Shown: positions 1 to 12,366, numbered from the stretch's first letter. The stretch is 64,000 nt of DNA from Adineta steineri (GCA_905250115.1 CAJNOI010000012.1:624619-688618); one strand, 5' to 3'. The notes: generated from the sequence alone by a model not told the origin. Program-made: numbers and translations.

Positions 1-2011
1 CTGGAAGACCTTTTTCACATGGATTTTGTGTCGAATTACAAAATAATTTTTCACTCATAGCCTATACTCAAATGTAATAGTATATCATATAAAGTATATT
101 CGATTGTTTAACTTACACTTGCACATGTACCTACTGTTTGTTTATAAGTAACTGTTTTACGAGTAGCAATGAAAAAAGCATTGTTTTCCTAGAAAATATA
201 TATTAGTTTTAAAATTCAATGAACAAAACTACATACTATAGGAGGAATTAGATAGTCAGCTGCATCCCATAACGATTGTTTGACGTTATCTAAAAATGTT
301 CATAAACATCAACTAAAGTCATTTTCTATTCGATGCTAAATCAATGAAATTTACCATCATTAAAATTTGAATTACTAATTGAAACTCGTGCTATGCCTTT
401 CACTTTACTAATACTCGAGCCATATGGTTCTTGAACATCTTGATATCCCTTTTTTATCCATACGATATAACTAGAAAGAGAAATATTTATGAAGTTACTA
501 TACATATATATATATGTAACTTACAGAAAAATGTAAGTAGCAACTAAAAATTGAAGGATACGATGGATGACTGCAATGTATGTATTACGTACTTCAATTT
601 CCTTGACAGTAATATATGTGCCAAAGAATCTCAAAAAAATCGCGCGAAGCGGTCTAAAACCTCTGCCCGTCATTAACGGCAAACAGAAAATTGTAAAAGT
701 AGAAGAGTCTAAAAGAAAATTATATAAAAAAACAAGAATTATTCAAAAATCCTAATTTTTTAAATTTTGTTCGAGTATACATCGATATTCTTCAACTTTA
801 GTTTTCAGTCACTTGTGTGAGGTTTCGAATTTGACTGACAATATAAATACATTTTCAGACGTTCTTTTTTGTCTCTTCAAAAATGAATAATACATCACAT
901 ATTGATACACATATGTTTGATATTTTTGTATACAGAAAATTTTCCTTCATTTTATCATTCGAAGTTCATAAATCATTCGTGCTCTATAACGATTTTTATG
1001 GTATTTTATATAACTTACCAGAAAATCAACAAATTTTGGAAATCATATGACTTTTTAGAAACTCGTGGAAAGCATCAAGCCTGCTACTTATAAACAAATA
1101 CTATATGAAGAAAAGAAAAGTCTTTCTTTTTTTAAATTTGCGGTAGTGTTCGTCATTTATCACTTTCATCATTAACAAGAAAGAAAGAAAGAAGTGTGTT
1201 GTTCTTTTCCAAAGCGTACAGTAAAATCATCGTCAGTTATGTCTTCGTAAAGGATAAAAGAAAAAAACTACTACACATTCTTGAAGTTTCAGTCACAGCA
1301 TCGTCTGCTATATTTTCATATATAATAAAGAAAAGAAAAAGAAACTATTATACTTTTTTGAGCCTACAGTCAAATCATCGTCAGTAATGACTTTATTAAA
1401 AACGACAAAACCAGGAAACAAAAACTTTCATTCTTTTCATCAAATTGCAGTAAAGTGTTTATTATACATCTATTTTATTATAGTTATTAGAAAAGGAAAA
1501 AAACAATTTACATGCTTCGATTAGCTCTCATATCACCACTTGTCCAACACTGATGGTTCTCTTCATTGAGATCCATGTGGACCCCACCATAACTTTGAGT
1601 TAGACAAACAGTGAGAGTAAAATTTCTATCAAGTTGTAAAGAAAAGATTACAATTATGTATAAAACATCGCTATAGATAAAATTAAAAAGAAAGAATATT
1701 TTTATATATAATTTTCTTATGATCTTTATTCTTTATTATCTCCACCAAACTATGAATTTTAGGATGATACAAAAATGAAGTTCCATTCACTTTTGAATGT
1801 TCATGATATAACACAAAAATATTTTATACACATCAATGAGTTCATCAGAGATCGAATTCAAGTAATATCTCATCAATAATATAGGTGTAATTAACTCTAC
1901 TCTATGGAGTTCATTCGAAGTCCAAGCGATGAAAACAAGTACATAGATATTTCAATCTATCTTATTGCATCACAGATGTTGAAATCGAAGACGTTGATAT
2001 CATCAATAAGT

Positions 2012-2116
2012 TAGACTCATATTCTTTGATAGATATCTAGAAATGTGAGATCTGGGTAAAATAGAAGTGTCTTGGGGTCCGCTTTAATCCTAGGTGGTCA
2101 TATGAGGATTATTATA
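2012..2116 (+). repeat. dispersed repeat, copy 1
   Basis: This stretch aligns by eye with 7664-7790. Both contain TAGACT, then ATTCTTTGAT, a TATCTAGAA block, GTGAGA, a GGTAAAATA block, a TCCGCTT/TTCGCTT block and a GTGGTNATATGA block in the same order. It has no coding capacity I can support. It is probably a degraded mobile element or low-copy repeat. Confidence 0.6.
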
Positions 2117-2935
2117 ATTACTCATTCTTGTCCAAAATAACAATGAATTATATCATTTGAACGATTTTAACACGATTTTAATAACATTTCTGGAGGATGT
2201 TTACCAAGTGAATATAAATAGCCAAGTATTAGAATAGAATAAATTGTTGGACCGGGTGGAAGATTTTCTTCTTTTTTAATAACAAAATAAATAAAACAGA
2301 AACGAATATGAAATACATCGTTGTAATTAAATTTTGTAAGAAAAATTTTGCTCTTTATATAAAACAATTAATATTCGTATTTGATACATCATAATTAGAG
2401 AAAAAAAGGCTTTTATACTATAGAATGTCATTCCTTATCTTTAAGAAAATTGTCATGTGATCATATATGCTTTTCTTATATGAAATAACATATAAACTTT
2501 ATTAATATTTTTGTGCTTTTTTTCATAATACAAAGTTTAACTGCTACAGTATAGATCGTTCGTCAAAAATTAAATTTTGAAATTTATGTTAAAATCAAGA
2601 ATATATCAATCTATTTCAATAAATTCATTGAACAGAGCATATAGTTATGTATCGTATTTCTCAATAAATAATGTACTCAATAGATTTGTCATATCATAAT
2701 AATTCAAGATTATTTTATACTTTTACACAAGAAAACAATGTTTTGTCTTGTTATATTCTTTTCTCCATTACAATACAAATATCTTTATATTAAAAATAGA
2801 ATCATATATCTACTATACTCTACAGTCAAAAATCTAAGTATATCCAGTTTGTGAAACAATCTTTATTCTTTTCTGTATTATTACGATACTATTATCATGG
2901 AAATGAATAAATTATCTATTTTCTTATTAAAATAA

Positions 2936-2980
2936 GATGTGGGTATGAGTAGAATACAACTGTACCCAAATATACACATC
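2936..2980. repeat. telomere-like foldback element (short copy)
   Basis: The left arm GATGTGGGTA is followed by a short spacer and the complementary TACCCAAATATACACATC. It shows the same G-rich then C-rich order as the longer family members further right, but the arms are short and interrupted. Confidence 0.4.
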
Positions 2981-3386
2981 AACGCCATACTCGTACTTTC
3001 AATCATCCATATCTGTACTCTCAAAGTATTGTTATCTTGGTTTAATTTTAAGAATTTAACTAGAAATTTTGTTATCTAATAAGTCGCTTCACAACAATGA
3101 AAGTAGTTGTAGTACTTCATATACACACACACTTTCATCTTACCTTCTGTTGTATCTTAACACATGTAATGAATAATGAAATAAATTAGATAATGGATAT
3201 TTTATTTTCGAAAAAAAAAGTTAAAAAAAACAATAAAGAAAGAGAAACTAAAGAAGGAAATCACAATACAGATGATAATCATGTATAGATATTTTCTGAT
3301 TAATTGAAGAGATGAAGAGAAAGAAGGAAAGAAAGAAAATTAAAATTTTAATGTTTATTTTTTTTCAATTATACTTTTGAATGATC

Positions 3387-5330
3387 TTATGCTGGACACC
3401 AAGTTGATCTCCAAGGATTTGTAAAACCATTTAAAGGAATATCAGTCTCATTTCTTGGATAAAAGATTCTATAAATATTCATATCTAACATTTTTTGTTT
3501 ATAAGCTGAATTAAATGTTGGCATGTTGACTGTTGGTTGTGCAGCAGTAAGATTTAACATTGGATCAGCATATAACCAATTACTATAAACAATTTTTGCA
3601 AAACCATTAAGAATAAATGGTTGTGCTGATCCAGCATTGATTCCATTTTGACTATCAATAATACGATATGCTCTCATCATATCATTATCTTCATGAATAA
3701 GATTATGACAATGAAACATATAATCACCTTTATGAGGACCAAATCTTGCTAAAACATAAATTTTATTACTTGCACCAAGATAAAGTACATCTTTTGCTGC
3801 CATTGATTCAAAACTTCTTATACCACCCGAACCTTCACGTTTAATCATATAAAAATCAACAAGATGGACATGAACAGGATGAAACCATCCACCACCAGTT
3901 TGAAAATACCAAAGTTCCCATGTATTTTGTCCAACATCAGCAGCAGCAATTTTAAATGAATCCCAAGTTTCACCATTAATCATCCATTTATTATTACTTT
4001 GTGAAAATACCATTTGTCGATGAAATTTACCTTTATTTGCCATTTGTAGTGCTGTATCATAATCCGACATATTTAAAACACGTGTTATTGTTCTTTCTGG
4101 TATTGGCATTGGCATATTTTCATTAAATTGTGGTGGTGAATCAGATGTTGTAGGAGCTATTTCAAGTTTTGAAAGTAAATGACTATAACAAAAATAAGGT
4201 ACACCTTGCATCCAATCATTATTTTTATCATTCCATAAATATAAAATTTGATTTGCAAATGTTGTAAAATCACATACAAATTCATATCTTTCAGCAACAC
4301 CAACTAATAATCCTGTATCTGGAAATGGTATAGGTGTTATTCGATATCCTCCATCAGATGCAATTATTTTACAATATGTTTTGGAAATATCTTCATATTT
4401 TGAATTGAAAATTTTCAATAACCATGGACGAGATACTGCAGCATTTAGAATTCGAAAACGATACCATTTTGGTTCAAGAGGCATTCGTGGAAATGGAATT
4501 CCAGATACTAAATTTATATCACCATATAAACTTATGTTACGTGCTTTTTCTGGATCAATAAATAATTGACAATTAGCATCAAGTACTTTATCTTGTAGAA
4601 TAAGATGTTTTTCTTCAATATCTTCTAAATTCCATGGTTCACCACATCCACCATATTGTAATTTTGAAGTTACTAAATGTAAACCAGCAAGACCAAGATA
4701 AGCATTATCAGCTGTAATATGAAGTGCATGATCATGATACCAATTAGTTGCTGGACGATTATTTGGATATACATATTCTTTTGTTTCTAAATAACAAGTT
4801 TCATCTTCAGCCCATCCATCATACGGTGGAATACTTGCTGAACCATGATGATGAACACTAATTGGTCGACCTCTTCTACTTCCATTACAAGGAGAAAAAC
4901 TTTGTGGAAATAATTTATTGATTTTATTATTGAATCGAACAATTGATTCATGTCCTGCAGCAACACGAAGTGTTGGTCCTGGTATTAAACCATTATAAGT
5001 TAAAAATTTTGTTCCTCCTTTTTTTGTACATTCAGCCACTGCTTGATCAAAAGGTCTTAATGTTGTATCATAAATATCAATTGTATAAGCAAACATACAA
5101 TGTCCATCTGGACGACAAGTTTTAGTTGATGCATTAAGAATCGTTGGATTTGTAAAAACATTCGTGAATGGTGTCAAAATAAATGGTGTTCCTACAAAAT
5201 TATCAACCTTATATGGTTGATTATTTCCTGTTGGACAAATATCTTGCGGTTTGCCAAATGGAGATGGTGGATATTGTGAATTACACAAATAAACAAACAC
5301 CAAAAGAATAAATAATACCAGTCGAGACAT
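3387..5330 (-). CDS. secreted multicopper oxidase (CotA/bilirubin-oxidase-like)
   Basis: A single-exon gene for 647 residues. A hydrophobic N-terminus (residues 1-18, ending in CNSQ) predicts secretion. All copper motifs of a three-domain multicopper oxidase are present: HHH around 160-162, WYHDH at 197-201, HPVHVH at 484-489 and HCHNLIHEDNDM at 540-551. H484, C541 and H546 would bind type 1 copper, with M551 as axial ligand as in CotA and bilirubin oxidase; the remaining histidines bind the trinuclear centre. Such enzymes couple oxidation of phenols, bilirubin or metals to reduction of O2 to water. About 90 residues follow the last copper motif, longer than in CotA. Start chosen at the ATG before the signal peptide. 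The absence of introns and the CotA-like motif spacing suggest horizontal acquisition, but that is inference. The substrate is unknown. Confidence 0.93.
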   Translation of the reverse strand: MSRLVLFILLVFVYLCNSQYPPSPFGKPQDICPTGNNQPYKVDNFVGTPFILTPFTNVFTNPTILNASTKTCRPDGHCMFAYTIDIYDTTLRPFDQAVAECTKKGGTKFLTYNGLIPGPTLRVAAGHESIVRFNNKINKLFPQSFSPCNGSRRGRPISVHHHGSASIPPYDGWAEDETCYLETKEYVYPNNRPATNWYHDHALHITADNAYLGLAGLHLVTSKLQYGGCGEPWNLEDIEEKHLILQDKVLDANCQLFIDPEKARNISLYGDINLVSGIPFPRMPLEPKWYRFRILNAAVSRPWLLKIFNSKYEDISKTYCKIIASDGGYRITPIPFPDTGLLVGVAERYEFVCDFTTFANQILYLWNDKNNDWMQGVPYFCYSHLLSKLEIAPTTSDSPPQFNENMPMPIPERTITRVLNMSDYDTALQMANKGKFHRQMVFSQSNNKWMINGETWDSFKIAAADVGQNTWELWYFQTGGGWFHPVHVHLVDFYMIKREGSGGIRSFESMAAKDVLYLGASNKIYVLARFGPHKGDYMFHCHNLIHEDNDMMRAYRIIDSQNGINAGSAQPFILNGFAKIVYSNWLYADPMLNLTAAQPTVNMPTFNSAYKQKMLDMNIYRIFYPRNETDIPLNGFTNPWRSTWCPA

Positions 5331-6180
5331 TTAAATAGCAATGCAAATGATAACAAATGCGTGTATATTCCAAATTCTAAGAAAAAAACAAATATATTTC
5401 ATGTAAATAATTCTTTCTCAATATAGATATTTTGTCTTTTTCGAACACGATAGAGTTGGAGAAGTCAGAGATCTCTCAAGTCATACTTTAAAAGGGTAGG
5501 AATCTATAAGAAAAGGTGTTGGCATATCTTTGAAAGATTTAAGATAGATCAATACTTTTTCTTATATGAGCATGTCCTTTATAAAAACTTTTGACATTCT
5601 AAACGACGAATGAGTTCAACTATTTGCAAAATTCAGGAATTCGTTGACTCAATGAAGAGAAAATTTAAAAGTATCATATTGTCAGACTATTCCGAATGAT
5701 GATTACTTCACAATATATAATGAATGAATTTTAGTGAAAATCTTTATATAGGAAGAAAACAAAATTTAATAAGCAAAAAATTAATCTTACCCAAGAATTA
5801 CGACCGTAACAAAAGTAATATGAAAAGATTATTTGAATAAAGAATCGTCAGATAAAGTGTTGATTTCGAATATTGAGAATCATACTTTTATCGTTCCTTA
5901 TATACTATAAGTAATGATCGTCAGGTGGTCATCAAAAAAGTACCGGATTTAAGGACAAACACGTGAAGAAGAGCAAACATTAAATCACATCATACACAAA
6001 AGAGTCATTCATTAATCGCATGCAGAAGAGAAATGTGCGTAATAGAAAAACACATTAATCATGTCATTTCAAAGTTCACATACATTAAGAAAAGTACTGA
6101 GAATAAAAAGAAGATGAAAGAATGTACCAAAACTCATATTCGTCCTTAAAGATCTTTCGATAAATGTTAAATTTAGAAAA
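5331..6180. other. intergenic, no feature seen
   Basis: This AT-rich region upstream of the multicopper oxidase presumably holds its promoter. No clear core element, RNA gene or coding exon could be supported. Confidence 0.4.
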
Positions 6181-6310
6181 ATTTTGATATCTTTATTATA
6201 ACGATAATTTTTCTATTCTTATTCTAACGATAGTTTTGATATCTTTATTAAAATGATATATTTTATTTATGTATTGTACTGATAATTTTGACATCTTTAT
6301 TATAACGATA
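6181..6310. repeat. 26-bp minisatellite, five units
   Basis: Five consecutive 26-base units begin at 6181, 6207, 6233, 6259 and 6285. Most end in ACGATA or a close variant (units 3 and 4 in ATGATA and CTGATA). Units 1 and 5 differ at only one position, unit 3 is close to them, and units 2 and 4 are more diverged, giving an alternating higher-order pattern. Confidence 0.85.
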
Positions 6311-6814
6311 TTTGTTCCCTTCTTACTTTTTCTTCTCATTCTATATTATCCTTATCTTTTTTATCCTTATTTCGTACATCATGCGATACTTTGTACTCAG
6401 ATTATTTTTGCCATTATTATCCTTTTCTTTCATATTCTTTCATTCTCTGTGACGGATCAGTATCACCAGTTGCCGATCTTGCCCGATTCTTTCTAGGTTA
6501 TTGATTTTTAGACAAGATTCTTGTTAGCTTTCCAAGATGAACAACATGTGATATGGTCTTTGTTTATAACATATATAAAAGCATTATTTGAATGTTATTT
6601 ATTCATAATCATTATTGACTTGATAAGTATAGTACAAATTCATTTAGATTATTTTCTTTTCCTAAAGCATTTATTTAATTTAAACGACATCTAGTAAGTT
6701 ATTATTTTAATTGGATATATAGTGAAAGTTTATTTGATATCAAGAAAACAATCCTTATTAAACACATTTCGATGTTTTTCATATTCGAATCTCTATATTC
6801 TATTTTTTTTCTAG

Positions 6815-7358
6815 ATTTTTTCACTATCGACGAAAGTATTACATATAATTGACGAAGAAAATATCGATTCATTTATAAAACTATTGTTTAATAATCCTCT
6901 TCGTATAGGTAAAATTTAATGTCGACTTTATATCTTCTTTTTTTTTAGAACTATCATCACATACAAAGTGTAAAATACTTGTTAATGGATATTTTCGTTA
7001 CTTGCAAGAATAAAATGGAATTGATGTGTCTCATATTCAACGTGGTGCATCATTGAAAATGACTGTTCGATCTTTAGTACGTGCTGGATATGATGATATA
7101 GCATCATTCAACGATCTACAACCAGATGAATTTGATATATTGTTATGTAAGATATATTTAAAACGTTGATTACTTTTAATATTTGAATATTCATTGTTTT
7201 AAAGATTATTTAGCATACGTTCATGAACTTCATCCAGCAGCTATTTTTACAAATAATCAAACAATAAAAAATTCATTACAAGTAAATGAAACACGACAAC
7301 AACAACAAGCCAAAAAATACCAGATGCTCACGATAATAATGAAATTGGAAAAAAATAA
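6815..7358 (+). pseudogene. broken multi-exon gene, family not recognised
   Basis: Three exon-like segments (6815-6908, 6949-7146, 7205-7358) are joined by consensus GT-AG introns of 40 and 58 bases with matching phase. The translation looks like real protein: it includes IIDEENIDSF, RGASLKMTVRSLVRAGYDD and YLAYVHELHPAAIF. It carries a TAA at 7011-7013 inside the second segment. A frame change near an A-run at about 7311-7317 leads into PDAHDNNEIGKK and a stop at 7356. The 5' end was not found. Two disabling lesions suggest a pseudogene; base-call error in homopolymers is the alternative. I do not recognise the family. Confidence 0.55.
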
Positions 7359-8678
7359 GTTTTTTTTATATTGTTCTTTTTTTTTTATTAAAGATTGAAA
7401 CTACTTCAAAAATATGTGAAATTTAAAGTAGTTTTTGTTCTTTTACATTTTTTTGTATATCGTTTGGATAGCTTATAATAAAATGAAATGAAAATGATAT
7501 ATTAATAATCTGAAAAAGGCTTTTTAAATATAATCAGAAACAGACAAGAAAATCAAGAAGGATAAGAATTCAAGGAAGAAAAACAAGCATCAGAAAAGAA
7601 TCTTGTCTGAAAATCAAGAAAAACAAGAACCTGAAACGAATGCGATAAGGTCGGCGATTGGTGTAGACTAGTATTCTTTGATGTGTATCTAGAAGTGCAA
7701 GAATGAACCTACGACTACGTGAGACTTAGGTAAAATATAGCTGTTTTGGCGTTCGCTTGGATACTGTGTGGTGATATGAAGGTTAATACGCATAGATATG
7801 AGTATGGAGTAGTTATGAGCAGAGATGAAAATTCCACATCAATAGAATCGACATTCAAATCGATTTGTCGACAGAATACTTGATATTCATTCTTAGTTTT
7901 TGTCATAACATCATTGTGGCATCTCAAAGAGATTACATTGAATATAAATGTGATTACATCATTCACAATATTGACTTGTACTTATGTGATGTTATGCTAG
8001 AGCTTTTCCAAACAGTAATTATCAAATAAAAGAAGACGTTGTAATTTTGATTTCTCTATTTAAAAAAACTATCTTATGAGATAGCAATCAGTTATAAAAT
8101 TTAATTAAAAAGCTTTCGACATCAAACAGGTCAGACATTCACATAGAGTGTGCAAAATATTAAATATTTGTTGTCAACAATTCGTTGATCAACAAAGTTA
8201 TTATCAGCAATTCTGATCATTTTATCAACATGGCAGCCAACTGTTTGAATGCTATAGATGCAAGTAATTAAGCTCTATTCAAATTTTGATAAATTCGTTT
8301 TGCTTAATACATTTCACTTTACTTGCATGGATTAATTGCTAATGCTATTGGATAGCTCTTTTTGACTTCTGCAATCCATTGATCCAAATCTTGGCGAGTT
8401 AGATTTTAAAAAATTGATAAAACTGAAGGTAAAAACAATGCATACCTCTTATTTACGCGTCACTGTCATAATAGGTTAGTTCTTATCGCTTTTTCTCTCC
8501 ATCGTTCGAGAAAAAGCTTGTTTTGCTTTACTTATCAGACTAAGACAATATGCAGTGATACGACTTCATCTAATTTTTTCTTTCATTCTTTTTTTTACGA
8601 GCGCAATAGATATAAGTATTCTATTTATTCAAAAACTTGCACTTTTATAAATTAAAAACTGTAAGGTGATTTACGAAG
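7359..8678. other. intergenic region
   Basis: It holds copy 2 of a dispersed repeat (7664-7790) and a purine-rich stretch at 7535-7640. No supportable gene. The 3' end presumably contains the promoter of the phosphatase gene. Confidence 0.4.
7664..7790 (+). repeat. dispersed repeat, copy 2
   Basis: It matches 2012-2116 over about 100 bases with several small indels. Shared blocks are TAGACT, ATTCTTTGAT, TATCTAGAA, GGTAAAATA and GTGATATGA-like. Both copies lie on the plus strand in non-coding DNA. Confidence 0.6.
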
Positions 8679-10530
8679 ATGGAATTAACTTCCTATTTCT
8701 TATGTTCGTTTTTAATAATAACGCTACTAAATGCTAACCCACTGAATCAAGGTACGTTTTTTTACATTTGATTCTTGACTGATCTGCTTGTTTCTTTTGT
8801 AGTCGACGAATCACCACTTCGAATGATATTTCGACGTGTTGATGTAAATGCAAATGAAGAACTTGATGTCTATGAATTACAAAATTACTTTCATAACATC
8901 GAACCGGAAGACGCTATGCCAGATCTCAACCATATAGTTCGTAGAATGAAACGTACCATGAAACTTGAGATAAACGAAGAAGAACAACCTTTCACTATTT
9001 CTTGGCAACAATTTCGTAAAACCTACGCAGAACTTGACACTGTCACGGCAAGAAACGCTCCACAAGTTCGTTCCTTGTATTTGAGTTTTAGTGAAATATT
9101 TTTTTCTATTTTTCTTAGCAAATTCATCTATCTTTACTCGCTGATGGTACTTGGTCTACTATGATCGTCATATGGATTGTAAAAGGTAGTGAGAGTAAGC
9201 ATGAACCATCGTCTTTAGTTCGATATGGAACTATTAGTGGTAACTACACCCATATGCAGGCGGCTACGAATCGTACTTATGATGTCGGAATTGGTGGATG
9301 GAAAGGAACTATTTTTGAGGCTTGGATGACAGAGTTAAAACAATGTCAGACATATTACTACCGGTAAATATACAATGGTTTGACCTTTTATCGGTTTCAT
9401 TCATTCTTTTACTATTCAGAGTTGGAAACGCCAATGCATGGTCAGACGAGAACAGTTTTAAAACAGACTGCTCGAACGCTTCAACACACATATTTGCTGT
9501 TATGGGCGACATGGGTACTATTATTCCAGCCGGTTTTCTTGTAACTAAACAGATCAAAGAGGATCATCAGATTACACCGTTCTCAAGTGTCGTGCACGTG
9601 GGTGATATTAGCTATGCTGGTACTGGTTCAACAGACGAGATCTCTGTACGTCCATATAGAAGATAATAAAAACCTTTCTCTGTTTCTTCTTAACTTCGTT
9701 TAGGAAATTTGGGATGCTTGGGGAAGACAAGTAGAGCCAATCTCATCGATAGTACCATATATGACAAATGTAGGTAATCACGAAGCTTACTACAATTATA
9801 CAGTCTATCGTAATCGATTTCGTATGCCTGGTCCTGAAAGTGCCGGTTTAGACAATTTCTGGTTCAGCTTCAATATCGGTCCGGTTCATTGGGTCTCATT
9901 GAGCTCACAGGTAAACTACCTTTATCATGTATACACACAGATATACGATTTTTCTTTATTTTGAAGCATGACTATAGCAAAAGTAGTGTTCAGTATGCAT
10001 GGCTTATTAATGATCTGGCTAAGGCTAATGAAAATCGTGCACAACAACCGTTCGTTATCGTTGTTACACATAGACCTTTATTGTGTTCAGATGCATCTGA
10101 ACTCGAGTATGTTTAGTACTTTCTTACACAATTATCTTTTCAAATCATTTTGTTTATTTTTAGTCAACACTTACCGACTTCGCCTTTATTTGAAACAGTT
10201 TATCCTTTATTTGTTAAATATCAAGTTCAACTGGTCATTACAGGTCACATGCATGTATATGAACGAGTATTCTATGACAATACAACAACCATTGTCAATA
10301 ACACATATGCCAATGTTAATTCTCCTGTCATTATTGTACAAGGAACTGGTGGAACATTCGATAACGATAAATGGATAGAACCACAGCCTTGGTGGAGTAT
10401 ATCCCGAATGCTCGCATATGGATATGGACGTGTCACTGTTTCTGTGGACAAAATGCAGAAACGTCTGCAATATGAGTATTTACTTGAACATGATAGAAGT
10501 ACTTATGATCAATTTTCGATTGTAATTTAA
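8679..10530 (+). CDS. purple acid phosphatase with N-terminal EF hand
   Basis: Seven exons in phase: 8679-8751, 8803-9065, 9119-9363, 9420-9645, 9704-9910, 9967-10106 and 10164-10530, giving 506 residues. Residues 1-19 form a signal peptide. Residues 38-49 are a full EF-hand loop (DVNANEELDVYE). A fibronectin-like N-terminal PAP domain follows (about 110-200), then all five metallophosphatase blocks: GDMG (D224), GDISY (D256, Y259), GNHE (N294), VVTH (H373) and GHMH (H413, H415). These are the seven ligands of the Fe(III)/M(II) centre that hydrolyses phosphate esters at acid pH. The tyrosine is the ligand that gives purple colour. A secreted or lysosomal site is likely. The calcium-binding module in front is not usual for animal or plant PAPs. 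Phase continuity across all six introns argues for one gene rather than two. Confidence 0.92.
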
Positions 10531-11249
10531 TATACAATATATCAGCTACAATTATCTTCAATAAATCGGAAGATGTCTGAAAACTTTTTTCACTTTTCAT
10601 TTATCTATAGAGTGTGAGTGTGGGTAATTAATGACAGAAAAAATTATTGATAGACATCGCTAGCAGTATACTGAAGTGAAACGATTAATTGTCTTTTTAA
10701 TGAAAATGTATTGATTAACATTATTTAATATAATTGTACGATATGTAATTTCTTCGATCATATCGTTTAATATGACTAATTGGTTTCAACTTTGCTGATA
10801 TTTAACCAAGTATTGAAATTCAATCAGATTCATATTACGGATTCAAAACTTTGATCTTCTCAAATTTGGTTAAGAAAATCTAATCATATCATTGGATAAA
10901 ACTTATCGAGTTGTACTTGAAACAAGTGTCTAGGCGAATCAATACAGGATTTTGTCGAATTTGGGTCTAACTTCCTTTCTATTTACCAAGAAAGTTCTGT
11001 TTACATATATGTGAACACGCAGCTTTTGAAACGAGATCATCTCTTTCCTTTCATGTAACATGTTCGTCAATTATATATTACTATTCTTTTTGTGTTGTTA
11101 AAAGAGTACTCTAATGATAAGTTTTATTAAAACAAATATTAATAAATTTACAAGAGTTAGAAAACCAATGAAACATAGACAAAAAGTTTTTTTTTAATTT
11201 TCGGTGTACGTTTACAGTTGAGAAGACACAATATGTATGCATGATTGAA
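10531..11249. other. intergenic, convergent gene ends
   Basis: This lies between two converging genes and holds their 3' regions. A lone G-rich half motif (GAGTGTGGGTAA) sits near 10616-10630, without a C-rich partner. No RNA gene or coding exon seen. Confidence 0.4.
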
Positions 11250-11583
11250 CTAGCCGTGGACAGTCTTGGTACACGTACTGTAACAGCTACAGCCTGATGA
11301 ACAACATTTTTCGCCTTGGGAACATGCAGTATCGTTTGTACAACAGCCAGTAGGTCCATTCTGACATGGATTGTCAACTGGTTTCATCGGACAGTTGAAT
11401 ACACCACACGGAGTGGTATAATTATTACCAGGACACTTTCCTATACGATGAATAAATAAATTAGCAAACAAAAGATTTGAATTTACCATAGTGATGGTTA
11501 GTGTGATGTCCCTTTTTATGCATAACAACTGCAAATGCCGAACAAACAAATATAATCAAGAGGAAATTCAAAAAGAAACGCAT
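11250..11583 (-). CDS. small secreted Cys-rich peptide, WAP-like
   Basis: Two exons (11487-11583 and 11250-11440) with a 46-base intron encode 95 residues. The first exon gives a signal peptide (residues 1-20, ending near CSAFA) and a His-rich stretch (HKKGHHTNHHY). The mature part has 12 cysteines. The last eight follow a WAP four-disulfide-core-like pattern, CC-x-ND-x2-C-x4-KCC-x3-C-x3-C. WAP domains are found in protease inhibitors and antimicrobial peptides; the role here is unknown. The start is the ATG directly before the hydrophobic stretch. Confidence 0.75.
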
Positions 11584-12366
11584 CTCGCTTGTATTCGAAG
11601 TTGATTGAATGAGAATGAGAATTATTCAGTATGAGCAATTATGAAAAAGTGCGTGTATTTATTTACTTAATATTAGTTCGAAATAGGCACGCCCTTCGTT
11701 CACATATATTGATATGCGTCATATCAAATCTTATTTTTAGATAGTGCGCAAACCTATTACTCATTTCTTTTTCCTTCTTCAAGCTGCACTATTTGCGTCA
11801 CATTTATTGACGATAAAGAATACGTGGGTTTACACGTCCTACTGTAAGTCAGACAAACAAAAGTAAATTTTTGACTTAATGTCTGAAATATATAATGCGC
11901 GTCAAAATAAAAAACATCTTAATCCGATAAAAAAACTAATAAGTTGATGTTAAAAAGATTTAAAAAAAAGATAGACAGAAGGATAGATCAAATAAAGTTA
12001 CTAACGCAATTTCAGAAGTATGATCTTAATGAATGATTATTGAATATATACTTATTTAAAAATTATTTTGGAGCCAATAGTAAAGAAAAGTTAGATGAAT
12101 CTATAATTTATCGTAGAATAATCAACGAACTATTTCATTTAAGTGACATAATAATATTAAAAACTTCGTAGTTTTTTTATGTTAGTATGATAATGAAATG
12201 TATAAGATTTATTTATTTTATAAAAAGAAAAATACGGAAAAAAGATAATCTGACAAGGATGATTATAGAAGAAATATGTCATTCATTCTCATTTGAATAA
12301 ATAGAACAAGTCAGTCGTTAAAAGAGAAATATTACTTTTATCTATCATATTATCATTTGACTAGAA
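11584..12366. other. intergenic, divergent promoters
   Basis: This lies between two divergent genes and must hold both promoters. It is AT-rich, with no motif I could assign. No coding exon or RNA gene seen. Confidence 0.4.

Larger units (their letters stand above)
1..3386. other. gene-poor AT-rich DNA
   Basis: No convincing coding region is visible on either strand. Short open frames here are AT-rich chance frames with no recognisable domain. Three degenerate copies of a motif around AATCATCGTCAGT lie near 1222, 1290 and 1370, a weak local repeat with a spacing of about 70-80 bases. A dispersed repeat (2012-2116) and a telomere-like foldback (2936-2980) are listed separately. Promoters or exons of a gene lying to the left cannot be excluded. 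Confidence 0.5.
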
